Of a stretch of DNA of 64,000 nt, positions 53,701 to 61,450 are shown one piece after another. The notes below the pieces were generated by a model. The model had not been told where the DNA came from. It ran no database searches and worked only from the letters and a program-made list of their open reading frames with translations. How positions within the stretch are numbered: the stretch's first letter is position 1; the number at the start of each line of letters is the position of its first letter. Made by a program: the position numbers and the translations under genes. Source of the stretch: Flavobacteriales bacterium (lineage in GTDB: Bacteria > Bacteroidota > Bacteroidia > Flavobacteriales > Weeksellaceae); assembly GCA_002747105.1 (NCBI GenBank), contig PDSY01000013.1, positions 1 to 64,000 of the forward strand. The letters run 5' to 3'.

Positions 53701-54311
53701 ACCGCAGGAATTGCCAACATACACATCATATGAACCCCCACAGAAAGCCCAATAATAAAGAAGATTAAAAGAATCCATCGTTCGTTATCTTGGGCACTAA
53801 ATTCGTTTTCCCACTTGGTAATCAGCCAAACAATAAGGGCGATAAATAAAGATGCCATCGAATAAACTTCTCCTTCTACTGCCGAAAACCAAAACGAATC
53901 CGAAAAAGTAAACGCCAAAGCACCAATGGTCCCTGCAAAAAGCGTTGCTATCTCTTGATTTGTCGTTACTTCCTCAAAATCTTTATTGAACATTCTTCGA
54001 ACCAAATGCGTAATTGTCCAAAACAAAAACAAAATGGTAAAGGCACTAAATAAAGCGGACATTCCATTGATAATCAGTCCATAATTTTCGCCATTTCCAA
54101 AAGCGAAAAATCCTGCAACGGCTCCCACCAACTGAAACAAAGCTGCCCCTGGAGCGTGTGTAACCTCCAATTTTACCGCCGAAGAAATATATTCTCCACA
54201 ATCCCAAAAACTTAATTTTGGTTCTATGGTTGAAAAATAAGTGACCAATGCTACTGCAAAAACTACCCAACCTAAAATGGTATTCCATTGTTTAAACTTC
54301 CAATTCTTCAT
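50793..54311 (-). CDS. DUF2723 family membrane glycosyltransferase with C-terminal TPR-like region
   Basis: WVVFAVALVTYFSTIEPKLSFWDCGEYISSAVKLEVTHAPGAALFQLVG; GDNDTYPVWGVQETDGLRTDVKVVNFTLLATPWNIDQ. Confidence 0.92.
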   Translation of the reverse strand: MKNWKFKQWNTILGWVVFAVALVTYFSTIEPKLSFWDCGEYISSAVKLEVTHAPGAALFQLVGAVAGFFAFGNGENYGLIINGMSALFSAFTILFLFWTITHLVRRMFNKDFEEVTTNQEIATLFAGTIGALAFTFSDSFWFSAVEGEVYSMASLFIALIVWLITKWENEFSAQDNERWILLIFFIIGLSVGVHMMCMLAIPAVCLIYYARKYEFSWKSFFIANLITLLILGAVFKGIFPLIMTLFGKLEIFFVNGIGLPFHSGTIAAFILMIALAYFGIHYAKKTGKALYQTIVLSVVFMMIGFSCWLVIPIRANANPPMNLNNPDNAIGMLDYYNREQYGDWPTIYGQNYTAHLAYDGIERDESGNPKRNITGAIYEKDESTGTYRKVGDRFNYVYNPKHISFMPRMFNENPNVMGNYINMYGAPEFTMNPELIEYEEATKIYSQLRKKFEDGTITANDYLQNKPYRLIEVQPPSLRQNLDYFFSFQNGYYFVRYLMWNFVGKQNDLEGHMENTRGNWVSGISFIDDLRLGNQDEIPSKFNNESTVYFFFLPLLLGIIGMFFQLNKDFGRFYALLSLFILTSVGIIFYTGVKPFEPRERDYAMVGSFYAFAIWIGLGAGGILWFLQDKLKSKIGTFVMGAVLLGIPLMMGFQNYNAHDRSDRYTAYDYAYSVLKPLPKDDILFVYGDNDTYPVWGVQETDGLRTDVKVVNFTLLATPWNIDQVRRQTYQAPPIPSSLEHEDYRDGTNEQVVLFDAESLQSFMQGAMEKGESPSIFKPFVKYIKQDSMTVKEAIAFVKNKTPEKDEIAKLIFGEDRYEKFAFLPVSKFIIPVNKANAVASGIIKKSDLDEVVDYIPVNYQGGAMFKNSLMMMDILANFDWKRPIHFSSGGVYDRENIFYLDDYLQYDGFNYRLVPIKTKERADGEMGRVDADELYTIVKSYKWGNFKDLSVHFDETATSNIISYRNAAGRAAEALALKGEKQKALELLDLVSKEIPVEKYNEPSTMATLVYGYILAGQSDKGLGLAQQLQKNILKEYDYYAHLDAYQQQFVKSEMGRKSMEYSLIVAAVADAYKKIGQEDKAYDYLVKSLEPIDKRFDTFIEYLNSIGKERANEESVKVQKITRFYSYLFDVIAPYDSTFAKEKESQMTHAIINSLRIGGQMMPQDSLPRK

Positions 54312-54383
54312 AAATATAAAATTCAATATCTTGCGAAAATAAGGTTTTTGAATGATTTACACCCAATTTTTAACATTTTTTTA

Positions 54384-54407
54384 GACTGAGGCTAAGGTTG
54401 AGACCGA
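54384..54407. repeat. hexamer array GACTGA GGCTAA GGTTGA GACCGA
   Basis: related words to 50742-50789, upstream of the same DUF2723 gene. Confidence 0.6.
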
Positions 54408-54431
54408 CGTGTAACTTTAAATCTCGTAATC

Positions 54432-54749
54432 TTATACAATTTCATTCAATATTTCTTTGGCTATTTTTCTTACTTTATACCAAAGTTGATGTTCTAGATT
54501 ACAAAATTGATGCAAACCCAACTCATCTATTTCATTTAAAACTTCATCTAATTCCAAAAATAGTTTTTGAATATTCGTATCATATTCATCTATTATATAC
54601 TTGCAATCATCATACTCTAATAAAATTTCATCTACATTTTGGCAGTCATTTCCCAAAAGGTCAATGATATACTTTTGTTGATAATTAGCATCTTCAGAAA
54701 TATTTTTTAATACTTGTATTAAGGTGTTATTCGCTAATGAATTCATCAC
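54432..54749 (-). CDS. hypothetical acidic protein
   Basis: 105-aa ORF with plausible codon usage. Confidence 0.5.
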   Translation of the reverse strand: MMNSLANNTLIQVLKNISEDANYQQKYIIDLLGNDCQNVDEILLEYDDCKYIIDEYDTNIQKLFLELDEVLNEIDELGLHQFCNLEHQLWYKVRKIAKEILNEIV

Positions 54750-54797
54750 TTGATTTAAACGGCGAGGTATTGATTAATCTAACAAAGAAACTAGGAT

Positions 54798-54837
54798 ATA
54801 ACTCCATAACCTTGTAACTCCATAACCCCATAGTTAA
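54798..54837. repeat. octamer array ATAACTCC-like x5
   Basis: ATAACTCC ATAACCTT GTAACTCC ATAACCCC ATAGTTAA. Confidence 0.75.
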
Positions 54838-54922
54838 TACCACAAAACTAAACATTTTCATTAACTCATCAGTAAAAACAAAAATAAACTGAGAATCATT
54901 TCTTTATTTGAAAAAAGGTTTG

Positions 54923-54930
54923 TATATTTG
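54923..54930 (+). promoter_or_regulatory. -7 box TATATTTG of the rpsF operon
   Basis: TAnnTTTG 34 bp upstream of the rpsF ATG. Confidence 0.65.
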
Positions 54931-54963
54931 CAGACTTAAAATTTAATTATAAATAATAGTATT

Positions 54964-55305
54964 ATGAATCATTACGAAACTGTTTTCATTTTGACTCCCG
55001 TTCTATCTGATGCGCAGGTGGAGGAAGCAGTGAAAAAATTTGAAGACCTTTTAACTTCTCATAACTGCGAAATCGTAGCGAAAGAGAATTGGGGACTAAA
55101 AAAATTAGCTTATCCTATTCAATTGAAGAAAAATGGGTTTTACACCTTAATCGAATTCAAAGGAGAAGGAACAATAGTTGCTGAATTAGAAACTGCATTC
55201 AAAAGAGATGAGAGAATACTTCGTTATTTGACTACTAAATTAGACAAATACGGTGTAGCGTATGCAGAAACAAGAAGAGCTAAATTAAAAGCATCTAAAA
55301 AGTAA
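54964..55305 (+). CDS. rpsF: 30S ribosomal protein S6
   Basis: NHYETVFILTPVLSDAQVEEAVKKFEDLL, NWGLKKLAYPIQLKKNGFYTLIEF. Confidence 0.96.
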   Translation: MNHYETVFILTPVLSDAQVEEAVKKFEDLLTSHNCEIVAKENWGLKKLAYPIQLKKNGFYTLIEFKGEGTIVAELETAFKRDERILRYLTTKLDKYGVAYAETRRAKLKASKK

Positions 55306-55332
55306 TTTTAACCCCTAAAAAAAGAGAAAGCT

Positions 55333-55635
55333 ATGGCAATAGACGATATGGCACAACAGGCCGCAAAAGGTAAAGAATCAGAAGTAAGATACCTTACTCC
55401 TATTGATGTAAATACAAAATCTGACAAAAAATATTGTAGATTTAAAAAATACGGAATTAAGTATGTAGATTATAAAGATGCTAAATTCTTATTACAATTC
55501 GTAAACGAACAAGGTAAAATCTTACCAAGAAGATATACAGGAACTTCTTTGAAGTACCAAAGAAAAGTATCTGCTGCAATTAAGAGAGCAAGACACCTTG
55601 CTTTGATGCCTTATGTAACGGATTTATTAAAATAA
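55333..55635 (+). CDS. rpsR: 30S ribosomal protein S18
   Basis: [62 protein letters not shown]. Confidence 0.97.
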   Translation: MAIDDMAQQAAKGKESEVRYLTPIDVNTKSDKKYCRFKKYGIKYVDYKDAKFLLQFVNEQGKILPRRYTGTSLKYQRKVSAAIKRARHLALMPYVTDLLK

Positions 55636-55660
55636 ACAAAAATTAACAATTATAGTTGTT

Positions 55661-55680
55661 GGCGAACGCCATTGTTCGCC
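55661..55680 (+). other. intergenic hairpin between rpsR and rplI
   Basis: GGCGAAC-GCCATT-GTTCGCC, no following T-tract. Confidence 0.6.
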
Positions 55681-55710
55681 TAACTTCTAAACTAAAAAAG
55701 GACAACAACA

Positions 55711-56256
55711 ATGGAAATTATTCTAAAAAAAGACATCGAATATTTAGGTCTTGAATTTGACGTGGTAAATGTAAAATCAGGATACGCAAGAAACTTCTTA
55801 ATTCCAAAAGGATATGCTGTTTTGGCTACTCCAAAGAAGAAAGCAGAATTAGCAGAAATCTTGGAAGCAAGAAAAGAAGAAGAAGCACAATTAATCGCTG
55901 ATGCTAATGCAAAAATTGAAAAGTTGAAAGAAATTTCTCTTACAATTACTACTAAAGCAGGTGATAAAGGTAAATTATTCGGTTCTATCAACAATGCGAA
56001 ATTAGCAGAAGAATTAGCTAACAAAGGATTGGAAATCGATAGAAAATATATCAAAATCCCTGGAAACACGATTAAGAGAACAGGGAAATATGATGCTCTT
56101 GTAAGATTACACAGAGAGGTAGAGTACAATTTCGCTTTCGACATCGTTTCTGATGCTCCTCCAGTAGAGAAAAAGGAAAAACCAGCTAAAAAAGAAGAAA
56201 AAGTAGAGGAAAACAAAGAAGAAAATAAAGAAGAAAACACTTCTGAAGAAGCTTAA
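55711..56256 (+). CDS. rplI: 50S ribosomal protein L9 with acidic/lysine-rich C-terminal tail
   Basis: MEIILKKDIEYLGLEFDVVNVKSGYARNFLIPKGYAVLATPKK; tail KKEKPAKKEEKVEENKEENKEENTSEEA. Confidence 0.96.
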   Translation: MEIILKKDIEYLGLEFDVVNVKSGYARNFLIPKGYAVLATPKKKAELAEILEARKEEEAQLIADANAKIEKLKEISLTITTKAGDKGKLFGSINNAKLAEELANKGLEIDRKYIKIPGNTIKRTGKYDALVRLHREVEYNFAFDIVSDAPPVEKKEKPAKKEEKVEENKEENKEENTSEEA

Positions 56257-56279
56257 TTTGTTTTAACTACTTACCTATA

Positions 56280-56310
56280 AAACCGACTTCAAAACGAAAG
56301 TCGGTTTTTT
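56280..56310 (+). terminator. rplI hairpin terminator
   Basis: AAACCGACTT-CAAAACGA-AAGTCGGTTTTTT. Confidence 0.85.
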
Positions 56311-56361
56311 TAGGCTTAAAATGTGTACCATTTTTTCAAAATAATTATTAAATTTGTCCTT

Positions 56362-57240
56362 ATGCTCAATCAATTTGTGTTTTACATTATTTTGTTGATT
56401 TCAAAACTTCCAATGAAAGTTTTGTATGTTGTTTCCGATATTATATTTTATACCAACGAATATATTATTGGTTATAGAAAAAAAGTGGTCAAAGAGAATA
56501 TCCGAAATTCTTTTCCCGATAAGTCAGCTGAAGAAATAGATAGCATAAGTACCCAATTTTTTAGAAATTTTTGTGATTATTTAGTTGAAATGATAAAATC
56601 TTTTACGATTACCTCCGATGAACTACACATTAGGGTTCAGCATATCAACCAAGATATTTTCAAGGAAGTAAAAGAAGAAGGGAAAAATGTCATCTTATTG
56701 GCAGGACATGTTTTTAATTGGGAATGGATGAATGCTTTTTCCATGAAAATTCCCCAGAAAAAGGCTCATCCTGTATATAGAATTATGCAAAATCAATTTT
56801 GGGAGAAAAAAATTAAACTCATCAGAAATAAATACGGAAACGAATCTTTGGAAGCCAAGCAAGTCATTCGGCATATCTTAAAAAATCAAAATAATGGAGA
56901 TGCTTGTTATATGTTCGTTGCCGACCAAACACCCAATGTGGTGGAATACGGCATTAATTTTCTTCATCAAAGAACACCTGTATTTATAGGTTACGATAAA
57001 TTGGCTACGAAATTGGATTTGGGATTCATCTACTGCGATATTAAAAAGGTAAAAAGAGGTTATTATCAAGTGAATTACTACCGTATTTACCCTGAAAACG
57101 AAAAATTTGAAGAATTTGAAATCGTAAAAAAATTTCATCAATCTTTGGAAAAAACTTTGGCTAAAAATCCCGCTAATTATTTGTGGAGTCACAGAAAATG
57201 GAAGTATCAAGACCTAATAAAAAAGATGATAACGTCATGA
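56362..57240 (+). CDS. lysophospholipid/lipid A acyltransferase (LpxL/HtrB family)
   Basis: VVKENIRNSFPDKSAEEIDSISTQFFRNFCDYLVEMIKSF, NVILLAGHVFNWEW, FVADQTPN, HRKWKY. Confidence 0.9.
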   Translation: MLNQFVFYIILLISKLPMKVLYVVSDIIFYTNEYIIGYRKKVVKENIRNSFPDKSAEEIDSISTQFFRNFCDYLVEMIKSFTITSDELHIRVQHINQDIFKEVKEEGKNVILLAGHVFNWEWMNAFSMKIPQKKAHPVYRIMQNQFWEKKIKLIRNKYGNESLEAKQVIRHILKNQNNGDACYMFVADQTPNVVEYGINFLHQRTPVFIGYDKLATKLDLGFIYCDIKKVKRGYYQVNYYRIYPENEKFEEFEIVKKFHQSLEKTLAKNPANYLWSHRKWKYQDLIKKMITS

Positions 57241-58199
57241 AAATAGCCATCGCCATACTCAATTGGAATGGAAAAAAATGGTTGGAAAAGTTTTTACCTA
57301 GCGTTATTTTGCATTCTCAAAATGCGGAAATTCATATCATCGACAATGCATCCACGGATGATTCTGTTGCTTTCGTCAAAGCACATTTCCCAAGTGTTAA
57401 AATCATTATTAATAAAAAAAATAAAGGTTTCGCAGGCGGATATAATGAGGGATTAAAAAGTATTGATGCGGATATTTTTTGTTTGCTCAATTCGGATGTA
57501 GAAGTCACTGAAAATTGGCTCACTCCCATTATTGATTTATTTAAAAAAGATAGTGACATTGCCGTTGTTCAGCCGAAAGTTTTAGATTATTCTCGAAAAG
57601 AATATTTTGAATTTGCAGGTGCAGGAGGCGGAATGATAGACAATCTGGGCTATCCATATTGCAGAGGCAGGATTTTTGAAAAAGTAGAAAAAGACCATGG
57701 GCAATATAACGACGAAACGGAAATTTTTTGGGCATCGGGTTGTGCTTTTTTCATAAGAAGTAAGGATTTTTGGAGCGAAAATGGATTTGATGAAAGGTTT
57801 TTTGCTCATCAGGAGGAAATTGACCTTTGTTGGAGGTTGAAAAACAAAAACAAAAAAGTGTTTTATTGTGGGCAATCCGAAATTTACCATATAGGAGGAG
57901 CGACACTTCAAAAGCAAAGTCCTCGAAAAACCTACCTTAATTTTAGAAACAACCTTTCGATGTTGCTGAAAAACCTACCTTCTCCCCTACTTTTCCCACT
58001 GATTTTCTTTAGATTATGTTTGGACGGAATAGCGGGAGTTCGGTTTTTGTTACAAGGAAAATGGAAACATACTTTAGCCATTATCAAAGCACATTTTGGA
58101 TTTTATGCACAGGCTAAAACAACCTTTAAAATGCGTTCTCAGCACCAAATGAAAAATTATTTTCAAACCAAATGGATTATTTTCAGGCACTTTCTTTAA
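57237..58199 (+). CDS. glycosyltransferase family 2
   Basis: IAIAILNWNGKKWLEKFLPS, IDNASTDDSVAFV, GFAGGYNEGL, LLNSDVEVTENWL, FAHQEEIDLCWR; ATGA overlap with previous gene. Confidence 0.94.
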   Translation: MKIAIAILNWNGKKWLEKFLPSVILHSQNAEIHIIDNASTDDSVAFVKAHFPSVKIIINKKNKGFAGGYNEGLKSIDADIFCLLNSDVEVTENWLTPIIDLFKKDSDIAVVQPKVLDYSRKEYFEFAGAGGGMIDNLGYPYCRGRIFEKVEKDHGQYNDETEIFWASGCAFFIRSKDFWSENGFDERFFAHQEEIDLCWRLKNKNKKVFYCGQSEIYHIGGATLQKQSPRKTYLNFRNNLSMLLKNLPSPLLFPLIFFRLCLDGIAGVRFLLQGKWKHTLAIIKAHFGFYAQAKTTFKMRSQHQMKNYFQTKWIIFRHFL

Positions 58200-58223
58200 A
58201 ATAAAATTGTTAAATTTACACCA

Positions 58224-59162
58224 ATGTTATTAGAAATTAAAAAATTACATTTTTCTTATCCTGACCAAAAGGAACTATTTACCAATATTCATTTGCAAAT
58301 GGATGAGGGTAAAATTATCGCTATCGCAGGAGAAAGTGGTTGTGGAAAATCTACCCTTCTGAATATCATTTATGGAAAATTGGATTGGCAAGAGGGCGAA
58401 ATTATATTCAACGAGAGGAAACTTTTAGGTCCCAAAGGTAATTTGGTCCCAGGGGAAAATGATATGAAAATGGTTTCTCAGGGTTATGATTTGATGCTCT
58501 ACGCAAGTGTGGAAGCGAATATTGGGCAATTTATTTCTAATATCGACTTGGAAGAAAAAGAAGAAAAAGTACGAGAACTATTGTATTTAGTAGGTTTAGA
58601 AAACGATGCGAAACGGAAACCTATCAATTTAAGTGGTGGACAACAACAGAGAGTTGCTATCGCAAGAGCTTTATCTGTATTACCCAAATTATTGATTTTA
58701 GATGAACCTTTCAGTAATTTGGATTTTTCTCGGAAAATTCAGTTGAGAAAACGCCTTTTCGATTACGCCAAAAAACACAATATAACCATTATTATTTCCA
58801 CCCACGAATTGCAGGAGGTGATGCCTTGGCTTGACCAAATTATCATATTAAAAGAAGGTCGTTTGATTCAAGATGACAGTCCAATGGAGACTTTTTTGGC
58901 TCCTTATAATCATTATGTGTCTCAACTTTTCGGAGAGGTCAATACCTTAACCAACCAACAAATGAAATCGCTTAATTTAAAGCAAGATTTTGTTTATCCT
59001 CACCAAATCATCCTAAGCGAAGAAGGTTTTAAAGCCCAAGTTTTGGAGAGTAGATTTGCGGGAAGTTATTTCTGGAATTTAATACAAATTAATGATATTC
59101 AATTCATCATGTATTCTCAACAAAAAATACAAGGTGATATTAAAGTAAAATTCAAGCTGTAA
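58224..59162 (+). CDS. ABC transporter ATP-binding protein
   Basis: GESGCGKSTLLNIIYG, NLSGGQQQRVAIARALSVLPKLLILDEPFSNLD. Confidence 0.92.
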   Translation: MLLEIKKLHFSYPDQKELFTNIHLQMDEGKIIAIAGESGCGKSTLLNIIYGKLDWQEGEIIFNERKLLGPKGNLVPGENDMKMVSQGYDLMLYASVEANIGQFISNIDLEEKEEKVRELLYLVGLENDAKRKPINLSGGQQQRVAIARALSVLPKLLILDEPFSNLDFSRKIQLRKRLFDYAKKHNITIIISTHELQEVMPWLDQIIILKEGRLIQDDSPMETFLAPYNHYVSQLFGEVNTLTNQQMKSLNLKQDFVYPHQIILSEEGFKAQVLESRFAGSYFWNLIQINDIQFIMYSQQKIQGDIKVKFKL

Positions 59163-59196
59163 TCCACCATTTTTTCTACAAAAAAGTCATTTTTTC

Positions 59197-59227
59197 TTTG
59201 TTATAAAAAAATAAATATGTAAATTTG
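59197..59227 (+). promoter_or_regulatory. tRNA-Cys promoter: TTTG, 19-nt spacer, TAAATTTG
   Basis: TTTG 59197-59200 and TAAATTTG 59220-59227. Confidence 0.75.
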
Positions 59228-59243
59228 CACAACTAAAAAACAT

Positions 59244-59314
59244 GGTCCTGTGGCCGAGTGGCTAGGCAGTGGTCTGCAACACCATCTACAGCGGTTCGAA
59301 TCCGCTCGGGACCT
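59244..59314 (+). tRNA. tRNA-Cys (anticodon GCA), CCA not encoded
   Basis: GGTCCTG/CGGGACC acceptor, GTGGT-CTGCAAC-ACCAT anticodon arm, T73 discriminator. Confidence 0.95.
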
Positions 59315-59324
59315 CAAGAGTATT

Positions 59325-59352
59325 AAAAGGAGTGAATTATCGCTCCTTTTTT
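59325..59352 (+). terminator. tRNA-Cys hairpin terminator
   Basis: AAAAGGAGTG-AATTAT-CGCTCCTTTTTTT. Confidence 0.75.
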
Positions 59353-59391
59353 TGTATATTTACACCTCAACAAATACCATTTAATTTAAAT

Positions 59392-60489
59392 ATGAAATTA
59401 AAAGAAGTTATTGCCAAAATCGAAGAACGAATTGCCATTCGACAAGCAGAAAGTTTTGATAATGTGGGGCTTTTATGCGGAAATAAAGAAAGAGAAGTTA
59501 CAGGAATTTTAGTTTGCCACGATGCTTTAGAAAGCGTTGTTGATGAAGCCATAGCGCAAAAAACAAACCTTATTGTTTGCTTTCATCCGATTATTTTTTC
59601 TGGATTAAAAAGCCTAACAGGAAAAAATTATGTAGAAAGAGCTGTCATAAAAGCCATTGAAAACAAAATTGCCATTTATGCCATCCATACGGCATTTGAC
59701 AATGATTATTTTGGAGTTAATTATCAAATTTGCAATGAATTAGGATTAGTGAATCAAAAAATATTAATGCCTAAAAAGCAAAACCTCCAACAATTGGTTT
59801 GCTATGTGCCGAAAAAGAAAGCCGAGCAAGTAAAGAGCGCCTTATTTGATGCAGGAGCAGGTAATATCGGATTTTACCAAGATTGTAGTTTTCAAGTCAA
59901 GGGCAAAGGTGGCTACACTCCAATTGAAGGAGCGAACCCTTATGCTGGAAAAGTAGGAGCACCCGAGAAGGCAAAAGAATACGAAATTTCCGTGATTTTT
60001 GAAGCCTATAAACAAGCTCAAGTTCTTTCGGCGATGAAAAAAGCTCATCCTTACGAAGAAGTTGCTTATCAGGTTTATTCGTTGGAAAATGATAATCAAT
60101 ATACAGGTTTGGGGAGATTTGGAGATTTGGAAAAACCAATGGACGAAAAAGATTTTTTACAAATGGTAAAAGATAAGTTTAATTTAGAAATAATTCGACA
60201 TTCCGAACTTTTGGGCAAGAAAATTAAGCGAGTAGGTGTTCTTGGCGGAAGTGGAGCAAGTGGAATTAAGTCGGCTCGTGCTAACAAATGTGATATTTAC
60301 CTAACAGGAGATGTAAAATATCATGATTTTTTTCAATCTGAAAATCAGATGGTTATAGCTGATATTGGACATTTTGAATCGGAACGATTTGTTGTTCATC
60401 AATTATTTGAAATTTTATCAGAAAAATTTACTAAATTTGCAGTCTTGGAGAGTATCCAAAAAACTAACCCCGTAAATTATTTTATTTAA
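59392..60489 (+). CDS. Nif3-like dinuclear metal center hexameric protein
   Basis: MKLKEVIAKIEERIAIRQAESFDNVGLLCG, LIVCFHPIIFSGLKSL, IYAIHTAFDN, DIGHFESERF; track start inside tRNA-Cys rejected. Confidence 0.92.
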   Translation: MKLKEVIAKIEERIAIRQAESFDNVGLLCGNKEREVTGILVCHDALESVVDEAIAQKTNLIVCFHPIIFSGLKSLTGKNYVERAVIKAIENKIAIYAIHTAFDNDYFGVNYQICNELGLVNQKILMPKKQNLQQLVCYVPKKKAEQVKSALFDAGAGNIGFYQDCSFQVKGKGGYTPIEGANPYAGKVGAPEKAKEYEISVIFEAYKQAQVLSAMKKAHPYEEVAYQVYSLENDNQYTGLGRFGDLEKPMDEKDFLQMVKDKFNLEIIRHSELLGKKIKRVGVLGGSGASGIKSARANKCDIYLTGDVKYHDFFQSENQMVIADIGHFESERFVVHQLFEILSEKFTKFAVLESIQKTNPVNYFI

Positions 60490-60492
60490 AAT

Positions 60493-61269
60493 ATGGCTAA
60501 GAAAAAAGAAATCACTGTTGAAGAAAAATTGAGAGCTTTATATGACTTACAAATCATTGACTCTCGATTAGATGAAATTCGTAATACAAGAGGAGAACTT
60601 CCAATGGAAGTAGAAGATTTGGAAAACGAAATCGCTGGACAGAAAAAACGCTCCGAAAAAATTGAGGAAGAAATCAAGGCGAAAAATGGAGAGATTAATG
60701 AAAAGAAAGAATTAATCAACCATGCTAATACTTTAATTGAAAAGTATAAAAAACAGCAGGATTCTGTAAGAAATAATAAAGAGTACGAAGCGCTAGAAAA
60801 AGAGATTGAATATCAGGATTTAGAGATTCAGTTGGCAGAGAAGAGAATTAAAGAATATACTGCGAATATCGCTCATAAAAACGAAAAATTAGATGAGTTG
60901 AATGCAGAAATCAAAGAAAACAAAAAACACTTAAAATTCAAAAAAGAAGAATTGGAAGATTTGATTTCTGAAACGCAAAAAGAAGAGGAATTTTTACTAG
61001 AAAAATCGGAAGAATTTGCCCAAAAAGTACAAGGTAGATTGTTAAAATCTTACAAGCGAATCAGAACCAATTGTAAAAATGGATTGGCAGTAGTAGGTCT
61101 TGAAAGAGGTGCACCAAAAGGTTCATTCTTTACATTGCCACCACAAAAGCAAATGGAAATTGCACAAAGAAAGAAAATCATTATCGATGAGTATTCTGGA
61201 AAAATCTTAGTAGATGAGGAATTACTTAACGAAGAAACCGAAAAAATGAAAAAAGTGATTAAATTTTAA
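60493..61269 (+). CDS. C4-type zinc-ribbon family coiled-coil protein, zinc ligands apparently lost
   Basis: LRALYDLQIIDSRLDEIRNTRGELPMEVEDLE; C-terminal LPPQKQMEIAQRKKIIIDEYSGKILVDEEL aligns with the ribbon but lacks its cysteines. Confidence 0.88.
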   Translation: MAKKKEITVEEKLRALYDLQIIDSRLDEIRNTRGELPMEVEDLENEIAGQKKRSEKIEEEIKAKNGEINEKKELINHANTLIEKYKKQQDSVRNNKEYEALEKEIEYQDLEIQLAEKRIKEYTANIAHKNEKLDELNAEIKENKKHLKFKKEELEDLISETQKEEEFLLEKSEEFAQKVQGRLLKSYKRIRTNCKNGLAVVGLERGAPKGSFFTLPPQKQMEIAQRKKIIIDEYSGKILVDEELLNEETEKMKKVIKF

Positions 61270-61292
61270 TATTTAATTTTTTTATTCCAACG

Positions 61293-61328
61293 AAAAATCG
61301 TCTAAAAATAATTTTTAGACGATTTTTT
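61293..61328 (+). terminator. hairpin terminator
   Basis: AAAAATCGTCTAAAAA-TAA-TTTTTAGACGATTTTTT. Confidence 0.85.
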
Positions 61329-61387
61329 TTATGGAGAATTGATGCTAGGATAATATAGAAAATAGACTACTCAATATAGCCTATTCT

Positions 61388-61412
61388 ATTCACCTAAAAA
61401 TGGTCTAACTTT
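61388..61412. repeat. 24-bp direct repeat, copy 1
   Basis: ATTCACCTAAAAATGGTCTAACTT, exact match to 62821-62844. Confidence 0.9.
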
Positions 61413-61450
61413 AAGATAATCACCTGATAAACTATTAATTATATACAATA

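Noticed and set aside
55692-56240. 182-aa antisense ORF rich in Ser/Phe opposite rplI
   Set aside because: It is the reverse reading of the repetitive L9 tail and body; rplI is certain on the other strand.
59269-59391. N-terminal extension of the Nif3-like ORF
   Set aside because: It begins inside tRNA-Cys and runs through its terminator; the conserved start is MKLKEV at 59392.
59-61436. Similarity between the first bases (ATAATCACTTGATAAAATATT) and 61415-61436 (ATAATCACCTGATAAACTATT)
   Set aside because: About 20 of 22 matches in AT-rich DNA; a rough estimate gives several such pairs by chance in 64 kb.
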